DNA of 12,085 nucleotides from Saprospirales bacterium (GTDB taxonomy: Bacteria > Bacteroidota > Bacteroidia > Chitinophagales > Saprospiraceae), in the NCBI GenBank assembly GCA_003559985.1, contig PWJP01000084.1, forward strand, positions 1 to 12,085, read 5' to 3'. Below, piece after piece: positions 1 to 7,081 of the stretch (positions are counted from its first letter, which is position 1; each line of letters starts with the position of its first letter). The position numbers were made by a program, and so were the translations under genes. Below the pieces are notes generated by a model. It had not been told where the DNA came from, did no database searches, and saw only the letters and a list, made by a program, of their open reading frames with translations.

Positions 1-16
1 AAAAGTCGGGGCTTTT
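1..16 (+). terminator. Right arm of a probable intrinsic terminator cut by the window edge
   Basis: The window opens with AAAAGTCGGGGCTTTT. A GC-rich core flanked by A and T runs is the usual form of one arm of a Bacteroidota intrinsic terminator. The expected left arm (a GCCCCGAC-type sequence) would lie just outside the window, so the full hairpin cannot be seen. A short internal AAAAG/CTTTT stem is also possible. If real, it ends transcription of the gene to the left and leaves the E2 gene with its own promoter. Confidence 0.35.
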
Positions 17-62
17 GGCACTCAATATGCTCAGATTATTTTTATCCCGCGATTAAATGATG

Positions 63-70
63 TATTTTTG
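63..70 (+). promoter_or_regulatory. Bacteroidota-type -7 promoter box for the E2 gene
   Basis: TATTTTTG fits the Bacteroidota -7 consensus TAnnTTTG exactly and ends 16 nt before the E2 start codon, implying a very short leader. No clear TTG-type -33 element is seen at the usual distance; the stretch around 38-43 is only T-rich. The box is short and AT-rich, so chance occurrence is possible. Confidence 0.5.
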
Positions 71-86
71 CAAAAATTTTTAATGC

Positions 87-1469
87 ATGGCAAAGGTTGA
101 TCTCATAATGCCCAAGATGGGTGAAAGTATAATGGAAGCCACTATTCTCAAGTGGTTGAAAAAGGAAGGTGATTCAGTCGAAATGGATGAAACCATACTC
201 GAAATCGCCACCGACAAAGTGGATAGTGAAATACCCTCCCCAGTGGATGGCGTAATCTCAAAAATTCTTTTTCCCGAAGACGAAGTGGTGGAAATTGGTA
301 AGGTGATAGCCCATATTGAAACGGAGGGCGAAGAGGGCGATGTGCAGTCGTCCCCGGCAGTGGCAGAGCCCGCTCCTGAAGACGAGGCAGCACCTTCTGC
401 AGAATCGGCTGAGTCAACGCCGAAAAAGGAAAAAGATGAAAAACCTGAACCTGCTCCACAAACCGCTTCAAAAGCTGTGAGTGAAGAAGAACTGCGACCC
501 GGTTCTGTGGGAGCTTCAAAAAAGTTTTTCAGCCCGCTGGTCAGAAGTATCGCTTCCAAAGAGGGAGTGACAGCCGCTGAACTTGAGTCCATATCCGGCT
601 CGGGAATGAGCGGGCGCGTCACCAAAAACGATATTTTGAATTACCTGGAGCAGCGTGCTGCGGGCAAAGTTGCAGCGCCGACGGAACAACCTCAGCCACA
701 AACCCAACCGCAAAAAACTGCTGAAACTAAACAAACCGGTACGGCCGTCAGTGCCGGGCCCAATGAAGAGGTGATCGAAATGGACCGCATGCGCAAGATG
801 ATTGCACATCATATGGTGGAGTCCAAACAAACTTCACCCCATGTGACCTCATTCGTTGAGGCCGATGTGACCAACCTCTTTACATGGCGCAGCAAGAATA
901 AAGATGCTTTTATGGAGAAGCACGGGGAGAAAATCACCTTTACCCCCATCTTTATGGAAGCGGTCTGCAAGGCAATTAGGGATTTCCCAATGATCAATAT
1001 TTCCGTAAGCGGGGATAACATCATCAAGAAGAACAATATTCACATAGGAATGGCCACCGCGTTGCCCAATGGCAACCTGATTGTTCCTGTAATCAAAAAT
1101 GCAGATAGGTACAACCTCGCCGGACTGGCCGCTGCTGTAAATGATCTCGCCAAGAGGGCCAGAGAAAATAAACTCGGTCCCGATGAGATACAGGGCGGTA
1201 CTTTCTCTCTTACCAATGTAGGGACTTTTGGCAATGTAATGGGCACACCCATTATCCCTCAACCGCAAGTTGCTATCCTCGCCACTGGAGCAATTCGGAA
1301 AAAACCCGCAGTGGTAGAGACCGAATACGGAGATGTAATTGCTGTAAGGCAAATGATGTATCTGTCATTGTCCTACGACCACAGGGTGGTTGACGGATTT
1401 CTGGGTGGTTCATATGTGAGGAAAGTAGCCGATTATCTGGAGGCCTTTGACCCGGACAGGGAAATTTGA
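87..1469 (+). CDS. 2-oxo acid dehydrogenase E2 component (lipoyl acyltransferase, branched-chain type)
   Basis: This 460-aa protein is the lipoate-dependent acyltransferase core of a 2-oxo acid dehydrogenase complex. It takes an acyl group from the E1 decarboxylase on a swinging lipoyl arm and passes it to CoA in the cytoplasm. A single N-terminal lipoyl domain (about 1-80) carries the lipoylated Lys44 in the motif TDKVDS. A Pro/Ala/Glu linker follows, then a peripheral-subunit-binding domain (about 149-190). After a second Gln/Pro linker comes the catalytic domain (about 230-457), with active-site His432 and Asp436 in DHRVVDG. The chain ends AFDPDREI, as in the E2 I recall as the branched-chain type in Bacteroidota. 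The substrate (branched-chain, pyruvate or 2-oxoglutarate) cannot be proved from sequence. E1 and E3 genes are not in the window. The ATG at 87 gives the complete lipoyl domain and fits the promoter-like box just upstream. Confidence 0.93.
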   Translation: MAKVDLIMPKMGESIMEATILKWLKKEGDSVEMDETILEIATDKVDSEIPSPVDGVISKILFPEDEVVEIGKVIAHIETEGEEGDVQSSPAVAEPAPEDEAAPSAESAESTPKKEKDEKPEPAPQTASKAVSEEELRPGSVGASKKFFSPLVRSIASKEGVTAAELESISGSGMSGRVTKNDILNYLEQRAAGKVAAPTEQPQPQTQPQKTAETKQTGTAVSAGPNEEVIEMDRMRKMIAHHMVESKQTSPHVTSFVEADVTNLFTWRSKNKDAFMEKHGEKITFTPIFMEAVCKAIRDFPMINISVSGDNIIKKNNIHIGMATALPNGNLIVPVIKNADRYNLAGLAAAVNDLAKRARENKLGPDEIQGGTFSLTNVGTFGNVMGTPIIPQPQVAILATGAIRKKPAVVETEYGDVIAVRQMMYLSLSYDHRVVDGFLGGSYVRKVADYLEAFDPDREI

Positions 1470-1530
1470 ACAAGGTGAATTGCGTTTTGACCTTCCCGCT
1501 TGCTTTTTTTGACAAAGTTTCAACCGAAGC

Positions 1531-1659
1531 ATGTCTGGATTCGTCCAGAAATTCATTTTGATGATTTTAATTATTGTGGCAACATTGTCATATAGACCGG
1601 TGAAGAAGAATTCAAGACAAGTGACGGGGAGAATTGTAAAATTTAATCAGTTGAATTAG
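1531..1659 (+). CDS. Possible 42-aa membrane peptide upstream of the OmpA-family gene
   Basis: An ATG-initiated frame of 42 codons ends in TAG only 6 nt before the next gene. The peptide starts MSGFVQK, has a hydrophobic stretch FILMILIIVATLS (residues 8-20) that could span a membrane or act as a signal sequence, and ends in a basic polar tail containing RPVKKNSRQVTGRIVKF. The tail loosely recalls the start of a carboxypeptidase-regulatory-like beta domain, so a decayed remnant of a larger secreted protein is an alternative. No good ribosome-binding site is seen, and codons 2-7 lie within a perfect hairpin. Frames this short arise by chance in intergenic DNA; the combination of hydrophobicity and tight spacing is the only support. 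Confidence 0.27.
   Translation: MSGFVQKFILMILIIVATLSYRPVKKNSRQVTGRIVKFNQLN
1534..1549 (+). terminator. TTCG-loop hairpin, possible terminator of the E2 gene
   Basis: TCTGGA-TTCG-TCCAGA forms a perfect 6-bp stem with a TTCG tetraloop, 64 nt after the E2 stop. The downstream sequence AATTCATTTTGAT is T-rich but not a clean T-run, so termination would be weak or partial. The hairpin also covers codons 2-7 of the possible small frame that begins at 1531, so it could instead affect translation of that frame. Confidence 0.4.
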
Positions 1660-1665
1660 ATAGGG

Positions 1666-4017
1666 ATGAAGTGCAAAGGGTGTTTTTCCCGCTGGACTTT
1701 TTGCGGTCTGTTATTCTTAATGCCCCTGCTGGTCAATAGTCTTACCGCACAAGAAGAGTATTTGTACCACCGGAGCATGGCCGATACTTTCTTTATGCAC
1801 AAGCATTACGAAAGAGCATTGGATGAGTACAACAGCGCATTGTTTTTCAACCCGGAAGATCAGCAATCTCTCGAAGGTAGGGCAATGTCGCTATACAAAA
1901 CCGGAGACCTCAGAACAGCCGATTCCGCCCTGGTTCATATTTTTAAAGCAGTTGAAGAACCCTCTCCTGAAATGACCCGCCTTCGGGCCATGATCCAACA
2001 CCACCGTTTCGAATTTGATGAGGTAATAGCTGCCTATAAAGATTATCTAAGACTGATTCCCAAAGACCATCCCGACCGGCAGGTAATTCGTAATCAAATA
2101 ATGAGAGCCTCAACCGGATTGAGGATACCGGGCAGGCGCATGGACGTGATGGTAGAAAATATGGGTCCTAATATTAATACTAGCGGCAATGAGATCAGAC
2201 CACTTTTTTCACCCAATATCCCGGAGCGGATCTATTTTTCATCCAGCCGGCCCGGTTCAACCGGCGGTATGACTGATAAAATGGGAGTGCCCGATACAGT
2301 TTTTGGACATTACTCATCCGATATGTATATGGCGGATCTCTCGGGAGGGGAGTGGGTAGATATTCGCCACATAAGTGAAGAATTAAATTCTCCCATACAC
2401 GACCTGGCTTTGGATTTTTCCAATCAGGGCCAGGTGCTATACTATTTTCGCGGATTTTCAGTGGATGTGGGCCGGGTTTTTACCGATACTTTTGGAATAG
2501 ACAGAAATGAGGTCGGGAAATTGGCTCCGTTGGAATCGCCCTTTGTCCCGGAGTTGGGGGACCAGGGATTGACCTTTGTCAACGATTCTACCATTCTTTT
2601 TGCCAGCAATCGTCCCGGAGGACATGGAGGTTACGATATTTATATGGCCATGCGGAGAAACGGGGAGTGGAGTGAGCCACTGAACCTGGGACCTGAAGTC
2701 AATAGCGAATACGATGAACTGGACCCTTTTATGACAGAGGGAGGCAGAGAGCTGTTTTTCTCATCTAATCGCCTCAGCAGCATAGGAAAAATGGACATCT
2801 TTCACGCACATTGGAACCCGGAAACAAAAACCTGGTCGTGGGTGGAGAATATTGGGCGGCCGCTGAATTCCGCGGGTAACGATAGGTTCTTTCGTATATC
2901 CAATGACGGAAACACCTCAGTTTTTGCCTCAGACAGACCGGGTGGCAGAGGGGGCTATGATCTCTATCTCGCTTATTTTCGAAATGCATGGGAAGACCAG
3001 TTTGAACCCATGGACAGCCTGATTGTCAATGCCTTGTTCCCGTTGCCCGTAATTCCGGATTTTCTACAGTTTGATGCGGAATGGGCACTCGCATTTTTAG
3101 AACAAAAAGAGGAAGCCCCGGAAGAAATCCCGGCAGAAGAGGACGAACCGGCAGAGGAGCCGGAGGAAGTTGTTTTTGAAGAGCCGGAAGAAGTACCTTC
3201 TGATGAGGAGGAGTCGGAGGAGGTTGTCATTGAGGAACCGATAGATGAGGAACCAGAGGAAAAATTTGAGGAGATTGAAGAAATTGAATTGGTGGTCGAG
3301 CCCTTTTACTATGGAAGTGATGGCGAGATTCTCTTTGAGGACAATGTAAAAAAAGCGGACCGCTTGGCGAGAATACTTAGCGCAAATTCCAACCTAGAAT
3401 TAAAGCTATCAGGGTTTTCAGCAGGTTCATCTCCACTTCATCTGGATCTGTTTTTCTCGATCAATAAAGCAGAGGCTATTGCGAATTTGCTGATTGACAA
3501 GGGGATTGAACCAGAGCGAATTACCGTTGTTGGTTATGGGTCTCAGTACCCGGTGGCCTTGAATCAAATTAACAGGGAGCCATACTATGCCGGACAGGAG
3601 GCCAACAGAAGGGTCGTGCCCGCATTGTACCAAGAAGGAAGAAAAGTAGAAGGAGTAGAAATCAGGGGTAAACTAGAACCCGACGCTTATTTATCCTCTC
3701 GCTACAGGGATTTTTTGAGAGACCGTGAGGGGGTTTACTTCAAAGTCCAAATATCAGCTACCAGGTCAATGCTCAATGTGGACGCCCTCAACCGGTATTC
3801 CCACCCGGAAATAGAAAGAAGTATGGATAGTGAATTTTACCGCTATACTGTGGGTTTTAATCACAGCTACGAAGGGATAGTTGATTTCAGGGACCAGGTT
3901 CGCACAGGGGGTATTGACGGGGCCTATGTTGTTCCATATGTAGAAGGTAAAAGGATTCAGGGTGAGTTGATTAGAGAATTAAGTGGTATCTTTGAAGAAT
4001 TAAAACATTTAAACTGA
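1666..4017 (+). CDS. TPR/PD40/OmpA/SPOR-like envelope protein (PorE-like architecture)
   Basis: This 783-aa exported protein probably sits in the periplasm or at the outer membrane. A signal peptide covers about residues 1-28 (hydrophobic 14-26, ending SLTAQ) and has no lipobox. TPR-like helices follow (about 30-150), including KHYERALDEYNSALFFNPED. From about 186 to 440 there are WD40-like PD40 propeller repeats marked by YFSSSRPG, LFASNRPGGHGGYDIY, LFFSSNR and FASDRPGGRGGYDLY. An acidic linker (479-545) leads to an OmpA-like domain (547-655) ending NRRVV, then a SPOR-like C-terminus (about 690-772; YFKVQISATRS, RYTVGF, DGAYVVPYVEGKRI). TPR-PD40-OmpA is the plan of PorE, a T9SS-associated protein, and of many other Bacteroidota OmpA-family proteins; PorE itself is a lipoprotein, so orthology is unproven. 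The OmpA domain lacks key peptidoglycan-binding residues (Ala586 for Asp, Lys601 for Arg). The next gene starts 6 nt downstream, suggesting an operon. Confidence 0.85.
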   Translation: MKCKGCFSRWTFCGLLFLMPLLVNSLTAQEEYLYHRSMADTFFMHKHYERALDEYNSALFFNPEDQQSLEGRAMSLYKTGDLRTADSALVHIFKAVEEPSPEMTRLRAMIQHHRFEFDEVIAAYKDYLRLIPKDHPDRQVIRNQIMRASTGLRIPGRRMDVMVENMGPNINTSGNEIRPLFSPNIPERIYFSSSRPGSTGGMTDKMGVPDTVFGHYSSDMYMADLSGGEWVDIRHISEELNSPIHDLALDFSNQGQVLYYFRGFSVDVGRVFTDTFGIDRNEVGKLAPLESPFVPELGDQGLTFVNDSTILFASNRPGGHGGYDIYMAMRRNGEWSEPLNLGPEVNSEYDELDPFMTEGGRELFFSSNRLSSIGKMDIFHAHWNPETKTWSWVENIGRPLNSAGNDRFFRISNDGNTSVFASDRPGGRGGYDLYLAYFRNAWEDQFEPMDSLIVNALFPLPVIPDFLQFDAEWALAFLEQKEEAPEEIPAEEDEPAEEPEEVVFEEPEEVPSDEEESEEVVIEEPIDEEPEEKFEEIEEIELVVEPFYYGSDGEILFEDNVKKADRLARILSANSNLELKLSGFSAGSSPLHLDLFFSINKAEAIANLLIDKGIEPERITVVGYGSQYPVALNQINREPYYAGQEANRRVVPALYQEGRKVEGVEIRGKLEPDAYLSSRYRDFLRDREGVYFKVQISATRSMLNVDALNRYSHPEIERSMDSEFYRYTVGFNHSYEGIVDFRDQVRTGGIDGAYVVPYVEGKRIQGELIRELSGIFEELKHLN
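3097..3300 (+). repeat. Glu/Pro-rich imperfect repeat encoding an acidic linker
   Basis: The purine-rich DNA encodes residues about 478-545 of the OmpA-family protein. It is made of loosely repeated units such as EEPEEVVFEEPEEV and EESEEVVIEEPIDEEPEE. The repeats are degenerate at the DNA level. The segment is predicted disordered and highly negative, and probably serves as a flexible spacer between the PD40 propeller and the OmpA domain. Confidence 0.7.
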
Positions 4018-4023
4018 TTAGGA

Positions 4024-4611
4024 ATGAAGAGATTGGACTTTCTTTCAGAGAGCTTGAAAAATCTGAAGGAAGTGGGGACGGTAACCAGGAGTTCCCGCTA
4101 CTTGTGCCGCAGTATTGCCAGGCAAATTGACTTCGATAAGGCCGATACCATCGTTGAACTAGGCGCCGGTGATGGGGTGATTAGCCTTCATCTGCTCAAG
4201 CAAATGAAACCCGATTCCAAACTCATCGTTTTTGAGATAAACGAGGCATTCTGCAATCAGTTGGAAGAAATAGACGACCCCAGGTTTCATTTCTACAAGC
4301 GCTCAGCTGAAGAGCTCGATGATGTGTTGAAGGAAATGGAAATCGATGAGGTTAGTTACGTCGTTTCTGCCCTTCCTTTTACCGTTTTTCCGGAAAAAGT
4401 CGCAGAGGGTATAGTGGATCAGTGTAGGAAATCGCTGGTACCTAATGGCAAGTATGTGCAGGTGCACTACTCACTTGTCAAGAAAAATCTGTACAAAAAA
4501 GTTTTTGGCAATGTGAAAGTGAATTTTGTCCTTAAAAACCTGCCACCGGCCTTTTTACTCGTCAGTCTTAGAAATGAAGAGGTCTCCGGCAATGGAAATG
4601 ACGTTGGGTAA
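4024..4611 (+). CDS. Class I SAM-dependent methyltransferase, phospholipid N-methyltransferase (PmtA)-like
   Basis: This 195-aa protein has a Rossmann-type methyltransferase fold with SAM-binding motif I at residues 43-52 (IVELGAGDGV) and the acidic end of strand beta2 in IVFEIN. The later motif VVSALPFTVFP (113-123) and a C-terminal NLPPA (172-176) resemble the bacterial PmtA family, which methylates phosphatidylethanolamine on the inner membrane face using SAM; the rRNA dimethylase KsgA is a more distant relative. There is no transmembrane segment, consistent with a peripheral enzyme. The start follows AGGA closely and lies 6 nt after the OmpA-family stop, so the two genes are probably cotranscribed. 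The substrate is inferred only: a generic small-molecule, protein or RNA methyltransferase remains possible. Its last 19 codons, including the stop, overlap the oppositely oriented GHMP kinase gene. Confidence 0.75.
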   Translation: MKRLDFLSESLKNLKEVGTVTRSSRYLCRSIARQIDFDKADTIVELGAGDGVISLHLLKQMKPDSKLIVFEINEAFCNQLEEIDDPRFHFYKRSAEELDDVLKEMEIDEVSYVVSALPFTVFPEKVAEGIVDQCRKSLVPNGKYVQVHYSLVKKNLYKKVFGNVKVNFVLKNLPPAFLLVSLRNEEVSGNGNDVG

Positions 4612-5490
4612 ATCTTTCACCATCTCCTCCTTTTTGGAAAATACGTAAAAATATCCACCCCCTCCTGCTCCGCAGAGTTTTAGATAAAAACTCTCATCGA
4701 GCATTCCCCGCTGCCATATTTCCCTTATTCCTTCAGGTATCATGGGTTCAAAAAATTCGTATTGAAAAAGGATTAATTGCCGCAATTCGAGCCACAGATT
4801 TTCCGGTTGGTGGTTCAGATAGGCTGAAATGGCTCTATTCACAGATGGGATGTAATCGTTTTTCAGCACCAACTCACTTTCAGGCTCATTTACTTTTTTG
4901 CGGTACAATGGAACCAGAGCCGCGGTATTTCGCTTGATTTGGCTGTCCAAAAGACCGGTGAAAAAAGGTGGATTTCCAACTGAACCGTAGATTTCAGGGA
5001 TTAGAGTTTTTCCGTCTTGAAGCAAAACGGCTTTTTCCAAGTAACTCACGAGTGGGTCCATACCCGAACTACTGCCGTGAAAAAATGCCTCCATTTTTTG
5101 GAGCATTTGGTGGGTTTCTTCCGGACTAGTGGGTTTTTTATTTGCAAAAGCATCGTAAACGGAGGCGCAGAGCATACCTGAACTGCCGAGTCCCACTCCC
5201 ACGGGAATGCTGGATTTAAGGCGCCAACCCGCCTCAAAAGCCCGCTTCATTTTTTCCAAATCTAAAAAAGCTTCCTGTTCATCTGAGGCAAATAATTTTT
5301 CGAGGTATTGGATAAATGGCTCCAGTACTTTTTCCTGGCCTGTTAGTGTGTCATCACCCCGGACCCAGGCTCCTGAAAATCTGTGGAAGGGAAGTGCCAG
5401 GGCATCGGAACCCGAAAGTACAGAGTACTCACCGAGGAATAGTAATTTAGCGGGGTATTTTCGACGGGGAAGTGAGAGTTGGTTTTGCAT
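4555..5490 (-). CDS. GHMP kinase, probable mevalonate kinase
   Basis: This 311-aa cytoplasmic kinase has all three GHMP motifs: PAKLLFLGEYSVLSG (13-27), the ATP-binding PVGVGLGSSG (96-105), and KLCGAGGGG (271-279). The segment MEAFFHGSSSGMD (133-145) matches the mevalonate kinase motif. Glu134 and Asp145 are 11 residues apart, as are the Mg-ligand Glu193 and catalytic Asp204 of mammalian mevalonate kinase, and Lys15 fits the conserved N-terminal Lys. The likely reaction is ATP-dependent phosphorylation of mevalonate for isoprenoid synthesis. A phosphomevalonate kinase or another GHMP specificity cannot be ruled out. No other mevalonate pathway gene is in the window. The ATG start gives the usual family length. 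The gene is 154 bp downstream of the 476-aa hypothetical on the same strand and overlaps the convergent methyltransferase gene by 57 bp. Confidence 0.82.
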   Translation of the reverse strand: MQNQLSLPRRKYPAKLLFLGEYSVLSGSDALALPFHRFSGAWVRGDDTLTGQEKVLEPFIQYLEKLFASDEQEAFLDLEKMKRAFEAGWRLKSSIPVGVGLGSSGMLCASVYDAFANKKPTSPEETHQMLQKMEAFFHGSSSGMDPLVSYLEKAVLLQDGKTLIPEIYGSVGNPPFFTGLLDSQIKRNTAALVPLYRKKVNEPESELVLKNDYIPSVNRAISAYLNHQPENLWLELRQLILFQYEFFEPMIPEGIREIWQRGMLDESFYLKLCGAGGGGYFYVFSKKEEMVKDLPNVISIAGDLFISKTDE

Positions 5491-5512
5491 GAATGGAGAA
5501 AGTTTTATGGAG

Positions 5513-5520
5513 CGAAAGTA
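5513..5520 (-). promoter_or_regulatory. Possible -7 promoter box for the GHMP kinase gene
   Basis: Read on the - strand this is TACTTTCG, one mismatch from TAnnTTTG, ending 22 nt before the kinase start codon. The position is right for a short leader, but no -33 element is evident. Readthrough from the upstream gene is an alternative way to transcribe the kinase. Confidence 0.35.
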
Positions 5521-5644
5521 AACATTTTTTGAAAGTGCCTTTCCTGAGCTCCAAACTGCGATCCAAAGGCTGAAAATTTATGGACAGTCCCCTGAACCAT
5601 GGGAATTTTATCTCATAAGCCCTTTCTGTAATTACAACAGCCTT

Positions 5645-7075
5645 TTACTTCTCAAGTTCTTCTACCTTTTCGGTGAGCCATTTTATGTCGGCAATATTCC
5701 CCTCTTCGCTTATTTCTTTCTTTAATGCTCTGACCGATTCCTGGTCCATGGGATTGAGTCGAGCCAGCTTTTGAGTGTACTTGATGAGGTTGATGTAGTT
5801 TTTTCTCCGCTGTTCTGGAAGCTTATTTTTTTTGCGGTTGAGAAAAACCCTGAATGAGCTGAGAAAAGAGAGCAGCACATCAATTTCATCCAACTCGTAA
5901 TAAGTCACAAGCAACATGGCCTTGGCACCGAGATTGTATGAAATATCGTCGAATTCCACGGCCCGGAGCAGTTCGAGTACCTTGTTGTAATCACCCATGT
6001 AGAGGTACAATCTGGCGAGGTTGAAAGTCACAGCATTCTCCCGCTGTTTATCATTGATGTATTGGCTGTAATTGTGGATGAATTTTTCGGTCCATTCAAA
6101 TTCTCTTAACCTGAGCCCCACGATTACGATGTTTTTAAAAGTCCAGGGCGAAAACTCATTGTTGACCAGAAGAATGTCGTTTTCAATGGCGTATTTATAC
6201 AGGAAAAACAACTCTTTGAGGAAGTTTTGGTGTCCCTGGTTCAGCCGCCTTACACAAAAGTTGATGGCATCCAGAAATATGCCCCGCGCCTGCATTTTAG
6301 GGAAGTGATGCAGGTGTTTGAAAATTAGTGATTTAAGAGTGAAATAGTGCTCGTCCTCTTCCGGCGATTCATAGACTTTGTAAATGGTGTGATTGATGGA
6401 AATCTGTGGGATATTTTCGTAGTCGTGACCTTCCAGGTGTCCGAGAATTTCATCGATGAACAAAAACTCGTAATCTTGTTTGACAAATCGTTTCCGACTA
6501 AGTCCTGAATTGAGATAGCGAAGCTTTTCAGCTATGAAAAAGTAATCGAGGTTTCTCGCAATCTGCTCGAGATTTAAACGGTGTTCGCGCTTGAATTCCG
6601 CCTCCATCATGTTGTCGTAATTTTTTTCAATCTCGTACTGGTAGTAGTAGTAGGAAGGGGCAATTTCCTGCTGCCGGTCGGATAACCGTCTTGCCGACTT
6701 CAGCACAGAATTGTACAGAGGGGCAATGCGCCGATTGCTGATTGCCTGCATGAGGTAACTCGCCTCGTGCAATGGATTTTCCTTGAACTCTTCAATGGCG
6801 AGAAACTCCTCAGTGAGTTTTAATAGGTCAGAGCAAAGTTTGCGAAATCTGCTGTCCGAGTATTTTTTTCCAGGATAAAGCTGCTCGAACACCTGCTCTT
6901 TATCCAACAGGGTAGGTTTTTCCTCTCGTATTGCTGTGTAAATGATATCAAACAACCCCAATATGGAATCGCTGACATTAAAATAGGGTGATCGGACAAA
7001 TTTTTCCAGCCGGTTCAGTTCCGTGGTATTGAATGACTGAAGCACTTTAACCAGTTTTATGTTGGAAAAGTCCAT
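5645..7075 (-). CDS. Conserved Bacteroidota hypothetical protein, all-helical, SPYFN motif
   Basis: This is a 476-aa soluble protein with no signal peptide or membrane segment. I recognise the style of the N-terminus (LNRLEKFVRSPYFN, with SPYFN at 29-33, then FEQLYPGKKYSDSRFRKL at 63-80) from conserved hypothetical proteins of Saprospiria/Chitinophagia-like Bacteroidota, but I know of no assigned function. The rest is rich in Leu, Tyr, Lys and Glu and reads as stacked helices; segments such as ENAVTFNLARLYLYMGDYNK and AKAMLLVTYYELDEIDVLL look TPR-like, suggesting a protein-interaction scaffold. A longer reading from a TTG at 7093 exists. The ATG at 7075 is preferred because the longer form would place the 7082-7099 palindrome inside the gene and adds only six residues. 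It is transcribed divergently from the T9SS cargo gene and lies upstream of the GHMP kinase. Confidence 0.8.
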   Translation of the reverse strand: MDFSNIKLVKVLQSFNTTELNRLEKFVRSPYFNVSDSILGLFDIIYTAIREEKPTLLDKEQVFEQLYPGKKYSDSRFRKLCSDLLKLTEEFLAIEEFKENPLHEASYLMQAISNRRIAPLYNSVLKSARRLSDRQQEIAPSYYYYQYEIEKNYDNMMEAEFKREHRLNLEQIARNLDYFFIAEKLRYLNSGLSRKRFVKQDYEFLFIDEILGHLEGHDYENIPQISINHTIYKVYESPEEDEHYFTLKSLIFKHLHHFPKMQARGIFLDAINFCVRRLNQGHQNFLKELFFLYKYAIENDILLVNNEFSPWTFKNIVIVGLRLREFEWTEKFIHNYSQYINDKQRENAVTFNLARLYLYMGDYNKVLELLRAVEFDDISYNLGAKAMLLVTYYELDEIDVLLSFLSSFRVFLNRKKNKLPEQRRKNYINLIKYTQKLARLNPMDQESVRALKKEISEEGNIADIKWLTEKVEELEK

Positions 7076-7081
7076 AGGAGA

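Noticed and set aside
80..625. Ser-rich frame on the - strand of the E2 gene
   Set aside because: It is the complement of the Glu/Ala-rich lipoyl and linker coding sequence, with low-complexity composition and no recognisable domain; a shadow frame.
2973..3230. Ser/Gly-rich - strand frame opposite the acidic linker
   Set aside because: The Ser-rich translation is just the reverse complement of the Glu/Pro repeat; no start signal or homology.
5565..5645. AAAGGCTG (5565-5572) and CAGCCTTT (5638-5645) inverted repeat after the hypothetical gene
   Set aside because: The 8-bp arms are 65 nt apart with no T-run or nested pairing; this could occur by chance in the gap, so it is not called a terminator.
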